A DNA stretch of 8,522 nt, taken from Methanosarcinales archaeon. GTDB taxonomy: Archaea > Halobacteriota > Syntropharchaeia > Alkanophagales > Methanospirareceae. The notes under the pieces are model-generated. The model worked only from the letters and a program-made list of their open reading frames with translations, ran no database searches and was not told the DNA's origin. The position numbers were made by a program, and so were the translations under genes. Positions 5,956 through 8,522 of this stretch are shown here, piece after piece (position 1 is the first letter of the stretch; each line of letters starts with the position of its first letter). The stretch covers positions 1-8,522 of the forward strand of contig WJOV01000157.1 of NCBI GenBank assembly GCA_009618475.1, given 5' to 3'.

Positions 5956-6474
5956 ATGTCAACCCCCGCAAGACATAAGAAAGGAGCAAAGAAGCATTAC
6001 AAATGTGCCATACTCACGATAAGCACCTCTAAATACTGGAATAAAGAAAAAGGTGAAGAAGATATATCAGGCGAAATAGCGAAAGAACTCGCGGCGAAAA
6101 GCGGGCATGAAGTGGTTTATTATGACGTGCTGCCGGATGAGGAAGATAAGATACATGCTGGCATATCAAAAGCGTTGAACACCGATGCTGATTTCGTCAT
6201 CACCACCGGCGGCACGGGCTTGACAAAAAACGACGTTACGATAGAGGTTATATCGAAACTCATAGATAAGGAAATGCATGGCTTTGGCGAACTTTTCAGG
6301 CAGAGAAGTTATGAGGAAATAGGCACCGCGACAGTTTTAAGCCGTGCAATTGCCGGCGTGATAACCCAAAAAGCGATTTTTTGCCTACCCGGCTCGCCGG
6401 ATGCGGTTAGATTAGCGCTGACCGAGATAATCATGCCTGAGATAGCGCATATAATGAAGCACGTGAGAGAATAA
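5956..6474 (+). CDS. moaB: Molybdenum cofactor biosynthesis protein MoaB (MogA/MoaB family)
   Basis: This belongs to the MoCF-binding family that adenylates molybdopterin before metal insertion to make the molybdenum or tungsten cofactor; in archaea MoaB does the job of MogA. Visible landmarks are the ISGEIAKEL segment (37-45), the TTGGTG pterin-binding loop (83-88) followed by NDVT (92-95), a GFGELFR stretch (109-115), YEEIGTATVLSRAIAG (119-134), and the LPGSPDAVRLAL end motif (144-155). At 172 residues it has the usual length, with a basic N-terminal tail of about 15 residues. No ribosome site is visible before the ATG. It lies 18 bases after the Roadblock gene and is probably cotranscribed. 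Its stop codon directly adjoins the 3' end of a tRNA gene on the other strand. Confidence 0.93.
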   Translation: MSTPARHKKGAKKHYKCAILTISTSKYWNKEKGEEDISGEIAKELAAKSGHEVVYYDVLPDEEDKIHAGISKALNTDADFVITTGGTGLTKNDVTIEVISKLIDKEMHGFGELFRQRSYEEIGTATVLSRAIAGVITQKAIFCLPGSPDAVRLALTEIIMPEIAHIMKHVRE

Positions 6475-6548
6475 TGGGGTCGGTGCGATTTGAACGCACG
6501 ATCGGCGAGTCTGGAGCCCGCTGCCCTCCCGGACTAGGCCACGACCCC
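6475..6548 (-). tRNA. tRNA-Trp (anticodon CCA)
   Basis: Read on the minus strand, the 74 bases fold as a full cloverleaf. The acceptor stem is GGGGTCG/CGACCCC with discriminator A, and the D stem is GCCT/GGGC with a nine-base loop. The anticodon stem is GCGGG/CTCGC with loop CTCCAGA (anticodon CCA), the variable loop is CGATC, and the T stem is GTGCG/CGCAC with loop TTCAAAT. G15 and C48 can form the usual tertiary pair. The 3' CCA is not encoded. There is no intron, although tRNA-Trp often has one in archaea. The gene ends at the base next to the moaB stop codon and lies 50 bases downstream of the DUF763 gene on the same strand. Confidence 0.93.
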
Positions 6549-6580
6549 TACACATACATTCTACGTAATATACAGTTCAG

Positions 6581-6586
6581 TTATAA
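6581..6586 (-). promoter_or_regulatory. Possible TATA box for tRNA-Trp
   Basis: TTATAA on either strand lies about 35 bases before the tRNA 5' end. Transcription would start near 6558, giving a leader of about ten bases. A second TA-rich stretch, TATATTA at about 6566-6572, is the other candidate. The T-rich minus-strand sequence at 6585-6596, just after the DUF763 stop, could act as an oligo-T terminator for that gene. Confidence 0.35.
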
Positions 6587-6598
6587 GAATAAAAGTTT

Positions 6599-7720
6599 TC
6601 AACAAATATTATTTATCTTCGCTTTCGCTTCCTTCACCGCATTGCTTAATATCTCCGTAGTCTCATCCATTGTGCGCCTATCCACCGGGTATGGCACGCC
6701 ATCTTTTCCGCCGAACGCAAAAGAGAACTTAACGGGGTCCCTCCAACTCGGCTTCTCGCCATATATCAAGTCAGAAATAAGCGCTAAAGCGCGTACCGTT
6801 GCAGGTCCCACTCCGCGTATGCACAAAAACTGCTCATAATTATCCGGTTGCTTATCGTACGTCACACGAAGCGCATCCCAGTTCACACGCTTTGGCAACC
6901 TGTATATTAACTCCCGTGACCTCTCGTCCTCAACTTTGACTGTCCCCTTTAGGCGTTTATCGAAATCAAAAAGTGTTTTTTGCCCTTCCTTCATTCTTCT
7001 CCTTTTATTACCGCTACCGCCAAGCGATTTATAAATACGCTCCAATTCTCCCGGCTCTGTCTTAGCAAGGTCAACGGACAGTCCCCTGCAACCTCTGCTC
7101 TCTTTTGAAGTCATGTCCAGCACGTTCTCATGCAGGACGCCAACAATTCCCTGATGCGGCTCCTCATCATACTTCTTTACCGAAGAAGAGAGCCAATGAT
7201 ACCGCCTTGCATACCTGTCACGGGGATTCATTCCCTGTTGAATCACCGCCCACTCTCCTTTCTCTGAGATGACCATCGAATGATGATAGAGCTGATAGCC
7301 ATCCTGTATGCAAGCGTTATCCACCTTTGCAGACAGTCTGCTTGCGTATTTTAGCTCCTCTATCTTTCCGTCGCTAAGCCTTAACTTCTCGCCTATTCCG
7401 TCTATATCCGACAAAGTGTTCCTTGAAGCTTTTCCCTTCCCGCCTGCGATACCTATCCCGAACTCCTCAGGGTCTATAACCGATTTTAAAACGCCACACA
7501 CCACCGTTGTGGTCCCGCTGCTGTGCCAATCATAAGCCAGTGCACACGATAGCGATTGAAACCAGAGCGGGTCTGCCAATTTCTCTATCGCTCCATCCAC
7601 GCCATATTCATCTATTATCGTCTCAAATATGGCATGAGCTAAGCTCTTCATCCTTTTTACCAGCCAATAAGGTGCCGTTCCGCCGTGAAGTGGCAAATCC
7701 ACCACGCCCGACCTGTTCAT
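6599..7720 (-). CDS. DUF763 family protein with helix-hairpin-helix motif
   Basis: This is a member of the uncharacterised DUF763 family (COG1415), common in archaea. Family signatures are GVVDLPLHGGTAPYWLVKRM (5-24), DPLWFQSLSCALAYDWHSSG (50-69), QLYHHSMVISEKGEWAVIQQ (143-162), ARRYHWLS (171-178) and EEPHQGI (186-192). After a basic linker (about 237-246) a C-terminal region carries CIRGVGPATVRALALI (300-315), a helix-hairpin-helix of the DNA-binding type. Near the linker, QKTLFDF (247-253) resembles a PCNA-interacting (PIP) motif, although the last aromatic position is Asp. Length, 373 residues, is ordinary. These features suggest a DNA-associated enzyme, but no activity is known to me. The start ATG lies 11 bases after the L15e stop without a clear ribosome site. 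The two are probably cotranscribed. Confidence 0.9.
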   Translation of the reverse strand: MNRSGVVDLPLHGGTAPYWLVKRMKSLAHAIFETIIDEYGVDGAIEKLADPLWFQSLSCALAYDWHSSGTTTVVCGVLKSVIDPEEFGIGIAGGKGKASRNTLSDIDGIGEKLRLSDGKIEELKYASRLSAKVDNACIQDGYQLYHHSMVISEKGEWAVIQQGMNPRDRYARRYHWLSSSVKKYDEEPHQGIVGVLHENVLDMTSKESRGCRGLSVDLAKTEPGELERIYKSLGGSGNKRRRMKEGQKTLFDFDKRLKGTVKVEDERSRELIYRLPKRVNWDALRVTYDKQPDNYEQFLCIRGVGPATVRALALISDLIYGEKPSWRDPVKFSFAFGGKDGVPYPVDRRTMDETTEILSNAVKEAKAKINNIC

Positions 7721-7731
7721 GTTTGTTTAAT

Positions 7732-8259
7732 TCAAACTAATGCCCTTCCTTTTTTACCCGCTGAGGTCTTCCCTCTGAAAACCCTTCCCTTGTGCTTTCG
7801 GCTGCAAACCCAGTTAAGGTTCTTATCCGACTTTATCGTGGGATTTGCAGGCTCAACGAAGATTATTTCATACCATTTCCTTTTCCCATCCTCCGCTACC
7901 CAATAAGAATTAAGAACCTCCATGTTTGGATATTTCCTCGCAGCTCGTTCCTCAGCTATTCGCTGCAAGCTCTTTCCCGGCGTTATTTTGTGCACGCCCA
8001 TCCTTTTTGGTCTTCTTCCGTGCTTCGGTCTTGTCTTCCTTCGCCCCCCTCTCCTTACCTTTGCTCTCACCACGATAATCCCGTGTTTCGCTTTATACCC
8101 TAAGGAGCGTGCGCGGTCCAATCTCGTCGGTCTCTCTGTCCTTACAACCGCTGGCTCTCTCCTCCACGCCACTAATCTTTTCTGCCTCAGTGCGCCCACA
8201 TAAGACGCCTCCGGTCTCTTCCATGCATCTCTTATGTATCCATAAAAGGACTTAGCCAT
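7732..8259 (-). CDS. rpl15e: Large ribosomal subunit protein eL15 (L15e)
   Basis: This is a component of the archaeal and eukaryotic 50S/60S subunit that binds 23S/28S rRNA; it has no bacterial counterpart. The sequence is highly basic with family blocks MAKSFYGYIRDAWK (1-14), WRREPAVVRTERPTRLDRAR (32-51), GYKAKHGIIVVRAKVRRGGR (54-73), GRRPKRMGVHKITPGKSLQ (81-99), ARKYPNMEVLNSYWV (107-121) and HKGRVFRGKTSAGKKGR (156-172). At 175 residues it is somewhat short, ending soon after the TSAG motif where many homologues continue with a basic tail. The start is supported by AAGGAG on the minus strand at 8270-8275, ten bases before the ATG. It heads a unit with the DUF763 gene and diverges from LSm. 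Confidence 0.96.
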   Translation of the reverse strand: MAKSFYGYIRDAWKRPEASYVGALRQKRLVAWRREPAVVRTERPTRLDRARSLGYKAKHGIIVVRAKVRRGGRRKTRPKHGRRPKRMGVHKITPGKSLQRIAEERAARKYPNMEVLNSYWVAEDGKRKWYEIIFVEPANPTIKSDKNLNWVCSRKHKGRVFRGKTSAGKKGRALV

Positions 8260-8420
8260 TTTTCGTGTTCTCCTTGAAATTACCTTGATGAAAATAAATA
8301 ATATAGGAATAGAAATAAAGATATAAGCTATGATATTATTCTATTCAAAATACCTTATAAGATAAGATACGAATAAAACAGGTATAAGCAAGCAGCGCAG
8401 TAAAAGAAAAGGAGAGAGTG
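8260..8420. promoter_or_regulatory. Divergent promoter region for L15e and LSm
   Basis: This AT-rich gap has TATA-like elements facing both ways. For L15e (minus strand) CTTATAT at 8321-8327 predicts a start near 8298 and a leader of about 39 bases. For LSm (plus strand) TTATAAG at 8355-8361 predicts a start near 8384 and a leader of about 37 bases. Each leader then contains its ribosome site (8270-8275 and 8411-8414). Second TATA-like stretches (8300-8306, 8383-8388) would start transcription inside the ribosome sites and are less likely. Positions come from spacing rules, not from mapped ends. Confidence 0.55.
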
Positions 8421-8522
8421 ATGGACATGGTGGATAAACTTAAGCCGCTGGACGTATTGAACAAATCGCTAAAGTCCCCGGTTATAGTGAAAATAAGAGG
8501 AGGCAGAGAATTTAGAGGTGTA
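8421..8522 (+). CDS. Archaeal Sm-like (LSm) RNA-binding protein, N-terminal part
   Basis: The first 34 codons of an LSm protein, cut by the right window edge. The product begins MDMVDKLKPLDVLNKSL and continues with SPVIVKIRGGREFRGV (19-34). This is the N-terminal helix and first strands of the Sm1 motif of archaeal Sm/LSm proteins, which form heptameric rings that bind U-rich RNA. The ATG at 8421 is preceded by GGAG at 8411-8414 with a six-base spacer; a second ATG at 8427 is less well placed. In many archaea a ribosomal protein L37e gene follows, which would lie beyond the window. It shares a promoter region with the divergent L15e gene. Confidence 0.92.
   Translation, partial: MDMVDKLKPLDVLNKSLKSPVIVKIRGGREFRGV

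Noticed and set aside
1..8522. CRISPR array, insertion sequence or prophage genes
   Set aside because: No regularly spaced repeats, transposase or integrase motifs, or phage structural proteins were seen in any frame.

Overview
This window is archaeal, most likely from a euryarchaeon. It carries a transcription factor B (TFB) gene with zinc ribbon and cyclin repeats, ribosomal protein L15e, an archaeal Sm-like (LSm) protein and a DUF763 protein. Its promoters look like TATA boxes and its ribosome sites are of the GGAGGTGA type. A glycogen-type GH57/GH15 pair and a MoaB protein would suit a methanogen or an ANME/Syntrophoarchaeum-like lineage, but nothing here fixes the genus.

Left end (1-1548, + strand): the C-terminal half of a PglZ-domain protein of the alkaline phosphatase superfamily. 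PglZ is the hallmark protein of BREX phage defence. The gene is cut by the window edge and broken by a one-base frameshift in a short A run (579-583). The two halves join cleanly at a PglZ core motif. Any BREX partners would lie upstream, outside the window.

Middle (1551-4733, - strand): a compact set transcribed in the order TFB, GH57 glycosidase, GH15 glucoamylase-like enzyme, with gaps of 0 and 6 bases. Both enzymes lack signal peptides and have their catalytic residues, which suggests breakdown of an intracellular alpha-glucan such as glycogen. The TFB start is set by a strong ribosome binding site at 4741-4749. The 531-base gap that follows (4734-5264) has no convincing gene. It holds a 125-base imperfect inverted repeat (4932-5056), a T8 run, two small dyad symmetries (5145-5163, 5170-5186) and a TATA box (5228-5235).

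Right of centre (5265-6474, + strand): a three-gene unit of a small membrane protein, a Roadblock/LC7 protein and MoaB. An intron-free tRNA-Trp(CCA) on the opposite strand starts at the base directly after the moaB stop codon.

Right end: L15e and a DUF763 protein with a helix-hairpin-helix run leftward and are probably cotranscribed. They diverge from the LSm gene, which is cut by the right edge. The 161 bases between the two divergent genes hold promoter elements for both.

The best leads for new biology are the uncharacterised DUF763 protein, the membrane/Roadblock/MoaB unit, the TFB-led glucan operon and the structured intergenic region. No complete new system can be claimed from the sequence alone.
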